DNA of 64,000 bases from NCBI RefSeq assembly GCF_003054025.1, contig NZ_QBKG01000001.1, positions 62,001 through 126,000 of the forward strand, in the 5' to 3' direction. This DNA is from Capnocytophaga leadbetteri. Its GTDB lineage: Bacteria > Bacteroidota > Bacteroidia > Flavobacteriales > Flavobacteriaceae. The notes under the pieces were generated by a model. That model was not told the DNA's origin. It worked only from the letters and a program-made list of their open reading frames with translations, and ran no database searches. Below, one piece after another: positions 7,133 to 15,848 of this stretch. Position numbers and translations under genes: made by a program. Numbering within the stretch: the first letter of the stretch is position 1; each line of letters begins with the position of its first letter.

Positions 7133-8092
7133 ATGGGAATCTTTGACAAACGCGAGAGCTACAAACCTTTTGAATATCCGGAGGTGATGGAGTTCGTAAA
7201 CGCTATGCACAAATCATTTTGGGTGCATTCTGAAGTTGAATTTACTGCCGATGTGCAGGATTTTAAATCAAACCTCTCTGCCGTAGAGCAAGAGGCTATC
7301 AAACGCGCACTATTGGGTATTGCGCAGGTAGAAGTGTCGGTTAAAACCTTCTGGGGCGACCTATACGACCTTTTTCCTAAACCTGAATTTAACGGGCTGG
7401 GCGCTACCTTTGCCGAGTGTGAGTTCCGTCACAGTGAAGCCTATGCGCGCTTATTAGAGGTGTTGGGTTATAATAACGAGTTCGAAAACCTTTTGGAAGT
7501 GCCGGTATTTAAAGAACGCAACGCAGTACTAAAAGAGTATCTGGCTAAAAACCGCGAAAACGCTATGGAGCGTATTCTCTTCTTTACCCTTATCATTGAG
7601 AATGCCTCTTTGTTTAGTCAGTTTGCTACCGTACTATCATTTGCACGCTTTAAAGGATACCTTAAAAACGTAGCCAACATCATCGCTTGGACATCGGTAG
7701 ATGAGCAACTACACGCCAATGCAGGTATTTATATCCTCAAGAAGATTTTTGAAGAAAGACCTGAGATGAAAGCCAAAGCCGAAGCCGATGCTACCGACTT
7801 TATCCGCAACTACATTGTTTTAGAAGACAAGATGCTTGATTGGATTTTTGAACAAGGCGAACTCGATTTCTTTAGTAAAAAAGATCTTGCTAACTATATG
7901 CGCTATCGCTTAGACGACTCGCTTACCCAGTTAGGACTTACTAAACCTTTCAACATCAGTGCCGATGAGGCTAAACCGATGATGTGGTTTGAAGAGGAAG
8001 TATTTAGCAATGAGTTAGACGACTTCTTCGCTAAACGACCTACTGCTTATACCAAACACGATAAGAGCATCAGCGAAAATGACCTTTTCTGA
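7133..8092 (+). CDS. nrdB: Class I ribonucleotide reductase beta subunit, possibly class Id
   Basis: A 319-residue ferritin-like metallo-subunit that starts radical chemistry for dNTP synthesis with NrdA. Metal ligands are readable: Glu67 (AQVEVS), Glu97 and His100 (ECEFRH), Glu156 (IIENAS), Glu191 and His194 (DEQLH). The residue in the radical-Tyr position is Tyr104. The first ligand is Glu rather than the Asp of class Ia, as in class Ic/Id. The flavobacterial class Id dimanganese protein (F. johnsoniae) also has Tyr104, from memory. The cofactor is therefore likely to be manganese, but this is an inference. NrdA is not adjacent; the next gene is ribD. Confidence 0.92.
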   Translation: MGIFDKRESYKPFEYPEVMEFVNAMHKSFWVHSEVEFTADVQDFKSNLSAVEQEAIKRALLGIAQVEVSVKTFWGDLYDLFPKPEFNGLGATFAECEFRHSEAYARLLEVLGYNNEFENLLEVPVFKERNAVLKEYLAKNRENAMERILFFTLIIENASLFSQFATVLSFARFKGYLKNVANIIAWTSVDEQLHANAGIYILKKIFEERPEMKAKAEADATDFIRNYIVLEDKMLDWIFEQGELDFFSKKDLANYMRYRLDDSLTQLGLTKPFNISADEAKPMMWFEEEVFSNELDDFFAKRPTAYTKHDKSISENDLF

Positions 8093-8115
8093 TAAAGATC
8101 AATAACCAATGACCA

Positions 8116-9168
8116 ATGACAGACCAGCAATATATACATAGATGCATACAATTAGCCCAAAACGGCTTAGGCACTACTTACCCCAATCCGGTGGTAGGTA
8201 GTGTTATTGTTTATAAGGATAGGGTGATAGGCGAGGGCTGGCACGTGCGAGCAGGCGAGGCGCACGCTGAGGTGAGGGCTATTGCCTCGGTAAAAGACAA
8301 ACAGCTGCTATCGCAAAGTACGCTGTACGTTAGCTTAGAGCCTTGCAGCCATTATGGCAAAACGCCCCCTTGTGCTGACCTTATCATTGCGCATCGTATA
8401 CCGCGGGTAGTGATTGGTTGTACCGATCCTTTTGCTAAGGTAGCTGGCAGGGGCATACAGAAGCTCCGCGAAGCTGGTTGTGAGGTGGTGGTAGGGGTCT
8501 GCCAAGAAGAGTGTGAGGCGCTTAATAAGCGGTTTTTCACTTTTCACCAGAAAAAAAGACCTTATATATTCCTGAAATGGGCAGAGACCCGTGACGGACT
8601 GATAGCGCCTTTGCACAAGCAGGAGCGCGCGCCCCAATGGATAACCGGCGCTTATGCCCGCCAGTATGTGCATCTGTTGCGCAGTACCGAGGCAGCTATA
8701 CTCGTAGGGGCAGGCACTGTGTGGGCTGATAACCCCTCGCTAAGCACCCGTAGCTGGTATGGCAAGAGTCCGCTGCGCGTTATTATCGACCCGCGCCTAA
8801 GTACGCGCAAAGATTTCAACGTGTGGAATGACGAGGTGCCAACTCTCTTTATAGCCGACCGCGATTATAAGGGCGTTAGGCATTTTGGGCAACGCACCGA
8901 GGTAGCTTGTATTGATTTTGGCGGAGAGGTATTGCCACAGCTCTGCAAGGTGCTTTACGAGCGCGAGGTACAAAGCCTAATAGTAGAGGGTGGGGCGCAT
9001 ACGCTTCAGCAGTTTATCAAAGCCGACCTGTGGGACGAAGCCCTTGTATTCAGAGGCGATACGGTCTTTACTAACGGACTGAAAGCCCCTCAGCTATCGC
9101 ACGCTTGCCTACACTCAGTAGAATCTTTTCCACCAGATTTTTTAATGACAATGGTAAATAACAAGTAA
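8116..9168 (+). CDS. ribD: Bifunctional riboflavin deaminase/reductase
   Basis: Catalyses deamination and then NADPH reduction of the pyrimidine intermediates in riboflavin synthesis. The N-terminal cytidine-deaminase-like zinc domain (about 1-145) has His50-Ala-Glu52 and PCSHYGKTPPC (Cys77, Cys86); the C-terminal reductase domain (about 150-350) has KWAETRDGLIA, GAGTVWADNPSL and VEGGAHTLQQF. Length is normal. It starts 23 bases after nrdB; the spacer contains a 7-bp tandem CCAATGA that runs into the start codon. No FMN riboswitch was recognised upstream. Confidence 0.95.
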   Translation: MTDQQYIHRCIQLAQNGLGTTYPNPVVGSVIVYKDRVIGEGWHVRAGEAHAEVRAIASVKDKQLLSQSTLYVSLEPCSHYGKTPPCADLIIAHRIPRVVIGCTDPFAKVAGRGIQKLREAGCEVVVGVCQEECEALNKRFFTFHQKKRPYIFLKWAETRDGLIAPLHKQERAPQWITGAYARQYVHLLRSTEAAILVGAGTVWADNPSLSTRSWYGKSPLRVIIDPRLSTRKDFNVWNDEVPTLFIADRDYKGVRHFGQRTEVACIDFGGEVLPQLCKVLYEREVQSLIVEGGAHTLQQFIKADLWDEALVFRGDTVFTNGLKAPQLSHACLHSVESFPPDFLMTMVNNK

Positions 9169-9193
9169 CCAATAAGATAACCTAATAATAGAA

Positions 9194-11329
9194 ATGCAAA
9201 AACTTAAACTTCAAAGGTTGAAAATTATTGTGGTGGCTTTTTTAACTCTTCTAGCTTGCCAAACACCCCAAACCGATAAGCAGGTGCAGCATACAGACGA
9301 GCAACTTACCCGCTATGTCAATCCGTTTATAGGTACTGACGGTACGGGCAATACCTACCCGGGGGCTACCACTCCGTTTGGTATGGTGCAATTAAGTCCG
9401 GATATAGGAATCCCCGGTTGGGATAGAATTTCAGGTTACTTCTACCCTGATAGCCTCATCACCGGCTTTTCGCACACCCATCTATCCGGCACAGGGGCTG
9501 GTGACCTATACGATATATTAGTGATGCCGACCAATAGTCGGTTTAATGAGCGCATCAAAGAGAATAATGAAAAACCTTTCTCTTACTTCTCGCACCAAAG
9601 CGAAAAAGCTACTGCTGGTTATTATGCGGTAGACCTCAGTAGCTATGGCATACGCGCCGAGCTTACCGCTACCCCACGGGTAGGCGTGCAGCGCTATACC
9701 TTCCCTAAAGATGATACTTCTAAAATAACGGTAGATTTGGGCTACAGTATCAACTGGGATAAACCTACCGAAACCTATATAAAAGTGGTAGATGATAGCA
9801 CCTTAGAGGGGTATCGCTATTCTACTGGCTGGGCACGCGACCAAAAGGTGTATTTCGTGATGAAGTTTTCAAAACCTTTTGCCAAAAGTGCTCTTATATC
9901 CGAAAAAATAGCCGGCAAAAGCCAGATAGGGCGAGCAGAACTGCAGTACGCTACTGCCGAGGGCGAGCAGATAGTGGTAAAAACCGCCCTTTCGATGCAC
10001 AGCCTTAGCGGCGCCTACCGCAATATGCAAGAGGAAGCTCCTCACTTTGCTTTTGATACCTATCGCGAGGCAGCCCGCGCCCTCTGGGAAAAACAATTGC
10101 AGAAAATAACGGTAACCAGCGATGATGAGCAGCAGAAGACCATTTTCTACACTATGCTCTACCAAACTATGTTAGCCCCGAACCTCTACAGCGATGTAAA
10201 AGAGCCTGTGCGCTACGATACTTTCTCTCTGTGGGATACCTTTCGGGCGGCGCACCCCCTCTACACGCTGTTGCAGCCCCAAGCGAATGCCGATTTTATC
10301 AGCAGTTTCTTAGCCCATTACAAAGAGAATGGCACACTGCCTGTGTGGAGTATGCAAGGGGGCGAAACTAATATGATGATAGGCTACCACGCGGTGCCTG
10401 TGATTGTAGATGCTTACTTCAAAAATATACCAATGGACGTTAAGCTGGCTTACGAAGCCTGTCGTGCCAGCGCTATGGTAGATGAACGCGAGATAGACCT
10501 TTACCGCCAATACGGCTACATACCTTACGACTTAGACAAGTCGGGTGAAAATTGGTCGGTGTCTAAGACCTTAGAGTACGCTTATGACGATTGGTGTATC
10601 GCTAAGTTTGCGGCTGCTTTGGGCAAAGGCACTGATGCTGACTACTTTGCCAGAAGAGCCGAGAACTGGCGCAATCTTTTCGACCCTCGCACTACTTTCT
10701 TCAGACCTCGAAACAGCAAAGGCGCCTTTATCAATCCGTTTAACCCAAAAGACTACACCCCTTATTTCTGCGAGAGCAATGCTTGGCAGTACCGTTGGTT
10801 TGTTCCCCACAATGTATCGGGACTTATAGAGGCGATGGGGGGCAAAGAGGCTTTTGAGCAAAAACTCGACTCGATGTTTACCTTTGCTTCTGCCCCTGAT
10901 GAGCGTTTGCCTATCTTTAGTACCGGTATGATAGGGCAGTACGTGCACGGCAACGAACCAAGTCACCACGTAGCTTATCTGTACAATTTTACCGCTCACC
11001 CCGAGAAAGCCAGTGAGCGAGTGGGCGAGATATTGCGCACCCAATACCACAATACCCCCGATGGACATTGCGGCAATGAGGACTGCGGACAAATGTCGAG
11101 TTGGTATGTGCTTAGTGCATTGGGTTTTTACCCTATCAATCCTGCTGATAGCCCCTATTACATAGGGCACCCCCTCTTTAGCAAAGCTACTTTGCATTTG
11201 GATAATGGTAAGACTTTCACGATACGCAAAGGTAGCACTAATGGGCAGCTGCAGCTAAACGGCAAGCCTTTAGGCAGGCGCTATTTGCATTTTAAAGAGA
11301 TTACCGATGGGGGGGAGCTCATTTATTAA
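9194..11329 (+). CDS. GH92 family alpha-mannosidase, lipoprotein
   Basis: A 711-residue calcium-dependent exo-alpha-mannosidase-type enzyme. The signal ends LLACQ with lipidated Cys22. GH92 hallmarks: YVNPFIGTDGTGNTYPGA near residue 40, TPFGMVQLSPD, FSHTHLSGTGAGD, LYDTFSLWDTFRAAHP, GGETNMMIGYHAV, HGNEPSHHVAYLYNF and NEDCGQMSSWYVLSALGFYP at the C-terminus. Family members trim alpha-linked mannose from N-glycans or yeast mannan. It follows ribD closely but has no metabolic link to it. The enzyme suggests foraging on host glycoproteins together with the GH2 and GH109-like genes further on. The bond specificity (1,2, 1,3 or 1,6) cannot be read with certainty. Confidence 0.94.
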   Translation: MQKLKLQRLKIIVVAFLTLLACQTPQTDKQVQHTDEQLTRYVNPFIGTDGTGNTYPGATTPFGMVQLSPDIGIPGWDRISGYFYPDSLITGFSHTHLSGTGAGDLYDILVMPTNSRFNERIKENNEKPFSYFSHQSEKATAGYYAVDLSSYGIRAELTATPRVGVQRYTFPKDDTSKITVDLGYSINWDKPTETYIKVVDDSTLEGYRYSTGWARDQKVYFVMKFSKPFAKSALISEKIAGKSQIGRAELQYATAEGEQIVVKTALSMHSLSGAYRNMQEEAPHFAFDTYREAARALWEKQLQKITVTSDDEQQKTIFYTMLYQTMLAPNLYSDVKEPVRYDTFSLWDTFRAAHPLYTLLQPQANADFISSFLAHYKENGTLPVWSMQGGETNMMIGYHAVPVIVDAYFKNIPMDVKLAYEACRASAMVDEREIDLYRQYGYIPYDLDKSGENWSVSKTLEYAYDDWCIAKFAAALGKGTDADYFARRAENWRNLFDPRTTFFRPRNSKGAFINPFNPKDYTPYFCESNAWQYRWFVPHNVSGLIEAMGGKEAFEQKLDSMFTFASAPDERLPIFSTGMIGQYVHGNEPSHHVAYLYNFTAHPEKASERVGEILRTQYHNTPDGHCGNEDCGQMSSWYVLSALGFYPINPADSPYYIGHPLFSKATLHLDNGKTFTIRKGSTNGQLQLNGKPLGRRYLHFKEITDGGELIY

Positions 11330-11350
11330 CCCAAATTTGAGAATTATCAA

Positions 11351-11380
11351 TTGTAAATTGTTAATTAATTTGTACCTTTG
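11351..11380 (+). promoter_or_regulatory. Promoter of the threonine/serine exporter operon
   Basis: TTG at 11351-11353, 19 bases, then TACCTTTG at 11373-11380; a near-perfect Bacteroidota promoter. Confidence 0.75.
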
Positions 11381-11428
11381 TGCCCTGATAACGAAGATAA
11401 TTTTAGAAAAAAACAAAGAATATAAGGA

Positions 11429-12199
11429 ATGAAGGCTATCGAAAGAGCAGCAAATTTGTTTGCGGATATTAATGAACTGTTGATTTCCAGCGGAGCTAAT
11501 ACGCGTAGGGTAGAACGCAATGTAGAGCGTATCTCTAACGCGCTGAATTACCACTGTGAAAGCTTCTATTCGCATTCGGCTATAGTTCTCACCGTACAAG
11601 ACAAAGCTACTGGCGAGAAAGAAACCGTAGTGCGCACTATTCCTCATCACGGGGTGAATTTTAGTGCGATATCTGATATAAGCATCCTCTCTTGGGAAGT
11701 CCTTGAGAAGCATTTGCCTATCGAACAAATTGAAAAACACGTAGCTACTATAAAAGCCAAACCACACTACAATATGTATGTAATGTGGTTTTTTGTGTCT
11801 ATTGCCGGCGGCTCGTTAGCCTATGTATTTGGCAAAGAAAATGCTAGTTATGCTGAGTTCGGAATGTCATTCCTCGCTACGTTCTTAGGCTTAGCAGGCA
11901 GACGCATACTGCAGTTGCGCAAGTTTAACGTGTATATCTGTTGGGGTTGGGCGGCTTTCGTATCGGTGTCGGTGATGAGTATCTTCCGTCTGTTAGGGGT
12001 AGAGCATTATCACAATGCCTTAGCCGCCTGTGTGCTGTGGTTGGTGCCAGGGGTGCCGCTCATCAATGGGTTTATTGATATGCTTTCGGGGTGTGTAGTG
12101 CCAGGGGTGGCAAAGCTTACCCACGCAGCTATCTTGGTATTTATGATTTCTTTAGGTTTTTATTTAGCGTTATTGTTATTTGGTTATGAGCTTCCTTGA
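11429..12199 (+). CDS. Threonine/serine exporter, ThrE N-terminal half (YjjP-like)
   Basis: A 256-residue protein with a soluble N-terminal domain (ANLFADINELLISSGANTRRVERNVERI, the conserved DUF1212/ThrE start) and about five membrane helices from residue 115 on, including WLVPGVPLINGFIDMLSG, the family's conserved membrane motif. Together with the next gene it rebuilds a ThrE-type amino-acid (or, for YjjPB in E. coli, succinate) exporter. The next gene overlaps its 3' end by 14 bases, so translation is likely coupled. The first of three genes in an apparent operon with YjjB-like and PLP-homeostasis genes. Confidence 0.88.
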   Translation: MKAIERAANLFADINELLISSGANTRRVERNVERISNALNYHCESFYSHSAIVLTVQDKATGEKETVVRTIPHHGVNFSAISDISILSWEVLEKHLPIEQIEKHVATIKAKPHYNMYVMWFFVSIAGGSLAYVFGKENASYAEFGMSFLATFLGLAGRRILQLRKFNVYICWGWAAFVSVSVMSIFRLLGVEHYHNALAACVLWLVPGVPLINGFIDMLSGCVVPGVAKLTHAAILVFMISLGFYLALLLFGYELP

Positions 12200-12767
12200 T
12201 GTATTATTAGCACTTTCTGTCCGCATCTTTTGGTCGATGTGGATTTCTATAGGTTTTGCCTTATTGTTTAACACCCCACGCCGCGCTCTTTGGATTACAG
12301 GTTTGTTAGGCGGTGTAGGTTGGGGCATCAAGTTTGTGCTTTTGGGCACTATAATGCCCGAACAGATAGTGATTACCTCCTTTTTAGGCGCCTGTGCTGT
12401 AGGGCTCTTGGCAGTCTATTTTGCACACCGCGTACATACCCCTCCTATCGTGTTTACTATTCCTGCGGTTATCAATATGATTCCGGGCAAATACGGCTAT
12501 GAGTTTATGATGAAAATCATTCAGATAGTAACGGTTGAAACGCCTCAGGAAGAGACCCTTGATTTGCTGTATCAAACCTTTAAATTAGGCTTACAAACGG
12601 GCTTCATCACTATGTGTTTGGCTTTTGGGGTTATCACCCCGATGCTACTTTTCAATACCTATTCGGTGAAAGGTAAAGACCTAAACGACTTTATAAAACG
12701 CCGTCTGTCGCGCCGCAAAACTAAAGCCGAGCTCGAAGGTGTAATAGAAGAAAACGAGCCTGTTTAA
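12186..12767 (+). CDS. Threonine/serine exporter, ThrE C-terminal half (YjjB-like)
   Basis: A 193-residue integral membrane protein starting at ATG 12186 (a TTG at 12180 is in frame but less likely). Four to five membrane helices, with conserved FVLLGTIMPEQIVITSFLGA and PAVINMIPGKYGYEFM, correspond to the ThrE_2 domain. It overlaps the YjjP-like gene by 14 bases in another frame. This is the normal split arrangement, not a frameshift. The C-terminal 25 residues are basic and then acidic, and cytoplasmic. Confidence 0.88.
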   Translation: MSFLDVLLALSVRIFWSMWISIGFALLFNTPRRALWITGLLGGVGWGIKFVLLGTIMPEQIVITSFLGACAVGLLAVYFAHRVHTPPIVFTIPAVINMIPGKYGYEFMMKIIQIVTVETPQEETLDLLYQTFKLGLQTGFITMCLAFGVITPMLLFNTYSVKGKDLNDFIKRRLSRRKTKAELEGVIEENEPV

Positions 12768-12780
12768 ACAATAGAAAGTA

Positions 12781-13509
12781 ATGGAAAACATATTACAAAA
12801 TATAGAGATTATTAAGCAGCGCATTGCTGCCGCTTGTGCTCGGGTAGGGCGTAAACCAGAGGAAGTAAAACTGCTTCTGGCTACTAAAACCGTAACCCCT
12901 GAGCGCATCAAAATAGCGCTTAAGGCTGGGAATACCCTCATTGCCGAAAATAAAATACAAGAACTGAAGGAGAAGTATGAAGCGCTGAAAGAAGTGCCCC
13001 ATACCAATCACTTCATAGGGCACCTGCAAACCAACAAAATCAAAGAGATATTGCGCTATGAGGTCAGCTGTGTAGAGTCGGTAGACCGTATTGACTTGGC
13101 GCAGAAGTTGCACAACCGTTTGGCGAGTGAAGGTAAGGAGCTTGACATTTTTATTCAGGTGAATACCTCTAATGAGGAAAGTAAGTTTGGGGCTGACCCC
13201 GCTGAGGTGCTCGACTTAGTGAAGCAGGTAGCACAACTGCCTACCCTACACATCAAAGGGTTGATGACCATAGGGCTTTTTAGTGCCGAAACCGAAAAGG
13301 TGCGCGCTTGCTTTAAACTGCTTAAACGCCTTCAGCAAGAGATTATCGCTCTTGGCTTGCCTAATGTAGACCCTCAGGAGCTTTCTATGGGTATGAGTGG
13401 CGACCTAGAAACAGCTATAGAAGAAGGCGCTACTATCGTGCGCGTAGGAACGGCCATCTTCGGGCAACGTATCTACCCCGATAGCTACTATTGGAACGAG
13501 AATAAGTAG
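12781..13509 (+). CDS. PLP homeostasis protein, YggS/PROSC family
   Basis: A 242-residue TIM-barrel protein that binds pyridoxal 5'-phosphate and balances its free pool and amino-acid metabolism. The PLP-binding Lys lies in LLATKTV (near residue 37), followed by AENKIQELKEK, HFIGHLQTNKIKE and the C-terminal ELSMGMSGDLETAIEEGATIVRVGTAIFG. The consensus is usually SMGMSxD, here conserved. It begins 13 bases after the exporter gene, so it is probably in the same operon, which makes sense because YggS mutants disturb threonine/valine pools. Confidence 0.93.
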   Translation: MENILQNIEIIKQRIAAACARVGRKPEEVKLLLATKTVTPERIKIALKAGNTLIAENKIQELKEKYEALKEVPHTNHFIGHLQTNKIKEILRYEVSCVESVDRIDLAQKLHNRLASEGKELDIFIQVNTSNEESKFGADPAEVLDLVKQVAQLPTLHIKGLMTIGLFSAETEKVRACFKLLKRLQQEIIALGLPNVDPQELSMGMSGDLETAIEEGATIVRVGTAIFGQRIYPDSYYWNENK

Positions 13510-13660
13510 CCCGATTATCTTTTTGCTATTTGATTATCAGTGTTTTAAGAAAAGCTGATGAAAAAAACTTCTGAACAATAGCCGTTATTTAAAAAATATT
13601 TCATAATATTGACGCCAAATTAATCAGAAAGCATCGTCTTTACGTATCTATTTTTTAATT

Positions 13661-15817
13661 ATGAGAATATTATTTCTTCTTATTACCCTTTTTACGGGAA
13701 TAGCTTGGGGGCAACCCGCTATTACCCTCGACAAAATATGGACGCAGGGCACTTTCTACCCCAGCCGTATGTACAATCTCAAAACCCTACAGCACGCACC
13801 TCAATACACTGTATTAGAGTACAATCCTGCCGATGGGGCTCAAGAGATTAACCTCTATGACTTCGCTACCCTCACCAAAGTAAAAACTATCTTTAAGGCA
13901 GCTGACTATAAGCAGTTCGCACGCCTGAATAGCTACACTTTTACCCCCAATGAGCAGCAGCTTCTCATCGCGGTTAATAGCGAGTATATCTACCGCCATT
14001 CATTTATAGCCGATTATTATTTGTACGATTTGGCTAGCGGTAAGCTACGGAAAATTACTAACGATAAGATACAAAGTCCGTTAGTGTCTCCTGACGGAAA
14101 GAAGATAGCCTTTGCGCGTAATAACGACCTGTATCTGTACGAAGTAGCTACTGGCAAAGAAACACGCATTACTACTGATGGTGCTAAGAATAAGATTATC
14201 AATGGTATTGCTGACTGGGTGTACGAAGAAGAGTTTAGCACCGTGCGCTTTTTTGATTGGAATGCCGATGGCACGCAGCTGGCTTTCGTCCGTTTTGACG
14301 AACAGCAAGTACCAGAATTCTCAATGGACGTTTATGGTGCAGGGCTTTACCCTACCCAGCAGACTTTTAAATATCCTAAAGCAGGCGAACCCAATTCAGT
14401 GGTAAGTCTTCATATCTACGACCTTGCTAAAGCCAAGACTACCCCTATAGCTTTAGAGGCGTACTACATTCCGCGCCTGCAATGGTCTAACAACCCTAAG
14501 TACCTAACGGTGCAGACGCTCAACAGGCATCAAAACGACTGGCAACTGGTGCAAGTAGATGCGCAAACTTTTCAAATACGTCCGTTAGTGATAGAAAAGA
14601 GCAAAACTTATGTAGAAATCAATGACAAAATAACGTTTTTAGCCGATAATAGCTTTATTTATCAATCAGAAAAAGACGGTTATAACCACCTTTATCACTG
14701 CGATGCACAAGGTAAGAGCGTGCGACAGCTCACCTTTGGGCAGACAGAGGTAACCGACCTATACGGCTATGATGCTAAAAACAAACAGCTGTTTTACCAA
14801 GCTACCCAAGCCGATGGCATACAGCGCGCTATCTGTGCAGTGGGGCTCAACGGTAAAAACCAACGCACTCTTTCGGCAGTAGCAGGTACGCATAAGGCTA
14901 CCTTTAGCGGTGACTTTGCTTATTATATTGATGCTTTTAGCAGTGCTACTACCCCGCCACGCTATACTCTGCACGCTGCCAATGGCAAAGAACTGAAAGA
15001 GATTCTCAATAACAATGCTTTTGCAGAAAGACTAAAAGCCTACCAACTGCCCACTAAAGAATACTTTCAGATAAAAACCTCTCGTGCTACCCTCAATGCT
15101 TATATGATGAAGCCTGCTGACTTCAACCCTGAGAAGAAATACCCTGTGCTGATGTATCAGTATTCAGGGCCTGGCTCGCAAGAGGTAGCTGATGAATGGT
15201 GGGATATGAATGACTTTTGGCACGCTATGCTCACCCAGAAAGGCTATATAGTGCTTTGTGTAGACGGGCGCGGTACGGGCTATCGTGGTGAAGAATTCAA
15301 AAAATGTACCTATGAGCAGTTAGGTAAGTTTGAGGTAGACGACCAAGCCGAAGTGGCTACTATAGTGGGGAATTATTCTTATGTAGATAAAAGTAGAATC
15401 GGGATATGGGGCTGGAGCTTTGGGGGCTTTATGTCGAGCAACTGTATCTTCCAAAAAGGTGATATCTTCAAGATGGCAATAGCCGTAGCCCCTGTTACTA
15501 ACTGGCGTTTTTACGATACTGTCTATACCGAGCGCTTTATGCGTACCCCACAAGAAAACCCCGCAGGCTATGACCTCAATTCTCCTCTTACCCACGCCCA
15601 TAAGCTAAAAGGTAAATACCTGCTTATCCACGGTACTGCCGATGACAATGTGCACGTGCAAAACGCAATGTCGCTCATAGAGCAATTGGTCACTCAGCGC
15701 AAAGATTTTGATTGGCTCATCTACCCCGACCGCAATCACGGTATATACGATAATACCGGTAGCACACGTTGGCAGCTATACTACAAAATGACCCAATTTA
15801 TAGAAGAGAATTTATAA
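13661..15817 (+). CDS. Dipeptidyl peptidase IV, S9B family
   Basis: A 718-residue secreted serine peptidase that removes X-Pro (or X-Ala) dipeptides. Signal peptide 1-17 ends AWG. An N-terminal eight-bladed propeller domain with the DWVYEEEF motif (paired Glu residues that hold the substrate N-terminus) precedes the alpha/beta-hydrolase domain. The catalytic triad is Ser586 (GWSFGG), Asp661 (HGTADDNVH) and His693 (DRNHGIY). These offsets match human DPP IV closely. It stands directly before a POT-type peptide transporter, so peptides released outside can be taken up: a coherent proteolytic pair, and DPP IV is a known virulence-linked activity in oral Bacteroidota. Confidence 0.95.
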   Translation: MRILFLLITLFTGIAWGQPAITLDKIWTQGTFYPSRMYNLKTLQHAPQYTVLEYNPADGAQEINLYDFATLTKVKTIFKAADYKQFARLNSYTFTPNEQQLLIAVNSEYIYRHSFIADYYLYDLASGKLRKITNDKIQSPLVSPDGKKIAFARNNDLYLYEVATGKETRITTDGAKNKIINGIADWVYEEEFSTVRFFDWNADGTQLAFVRFDEQQVPEFSMDVYGAGLYPTQQTFKYPKAGEPNSVVSLHIYDLAKAKTTPIALEAYYIPRLQWSNNPKYLTVQTLNRHQNDWQLVQVDAQTFQIRPLVIEKSKTYVEINDKITFLADNSFIYQSEKDGYNHLYHCDAQGKSVRQLTFGQTEVTDLYGYDAKNKQLFYQATQADGIQRAICAVGLNGKNQRTLSAVAGTHKATFSGDFAYYIDAFSSATTPPRYTLHAANGKELKEILNNNAFAERLKAYQLPTKEYFQIKTSRATLNAYMMKPADFNPEKKYPVLMYQYSGPGSQEVADEWWDMNDFWHAMLTQKGYIVLCVDGRGTGYRGEEFKKCTYEQLGKFEVDDQAEVATIVGNYSYVDKSRIGIWGWSFGGFMSSNCIFQKGDIFKMAIAVAPVTNWRFYDTVYTERFMRTPQENPAGYDLNSPLTHAHKLKGKYLLIHGTADDNVHVQNAMSLIEQLVTQRKDFDWLIYPDRNHGIYDNTGSTRWQLYYKMTQFIEENL

Positions 15818-15848
15818 AAACAGAACTTTTTTAATTACTAATTATACA

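Noticed and set aside
8000..8116. FMN riboswitch before ribD
   Set aside because: The spacer is only 23 bases and has no riboswitch-like conserved blocks.
10571..11197. Open frame of 208 codons antisense to the GH92 gene
   Set aside because: No domain pattern, and GH92 motifs fully explain the + strand.
12180..12199. Frameshift splitting one exporter gene
   Set aside because: The YjjP/YjjB split with a short overlap is a normal arrangement of the ThrE family.
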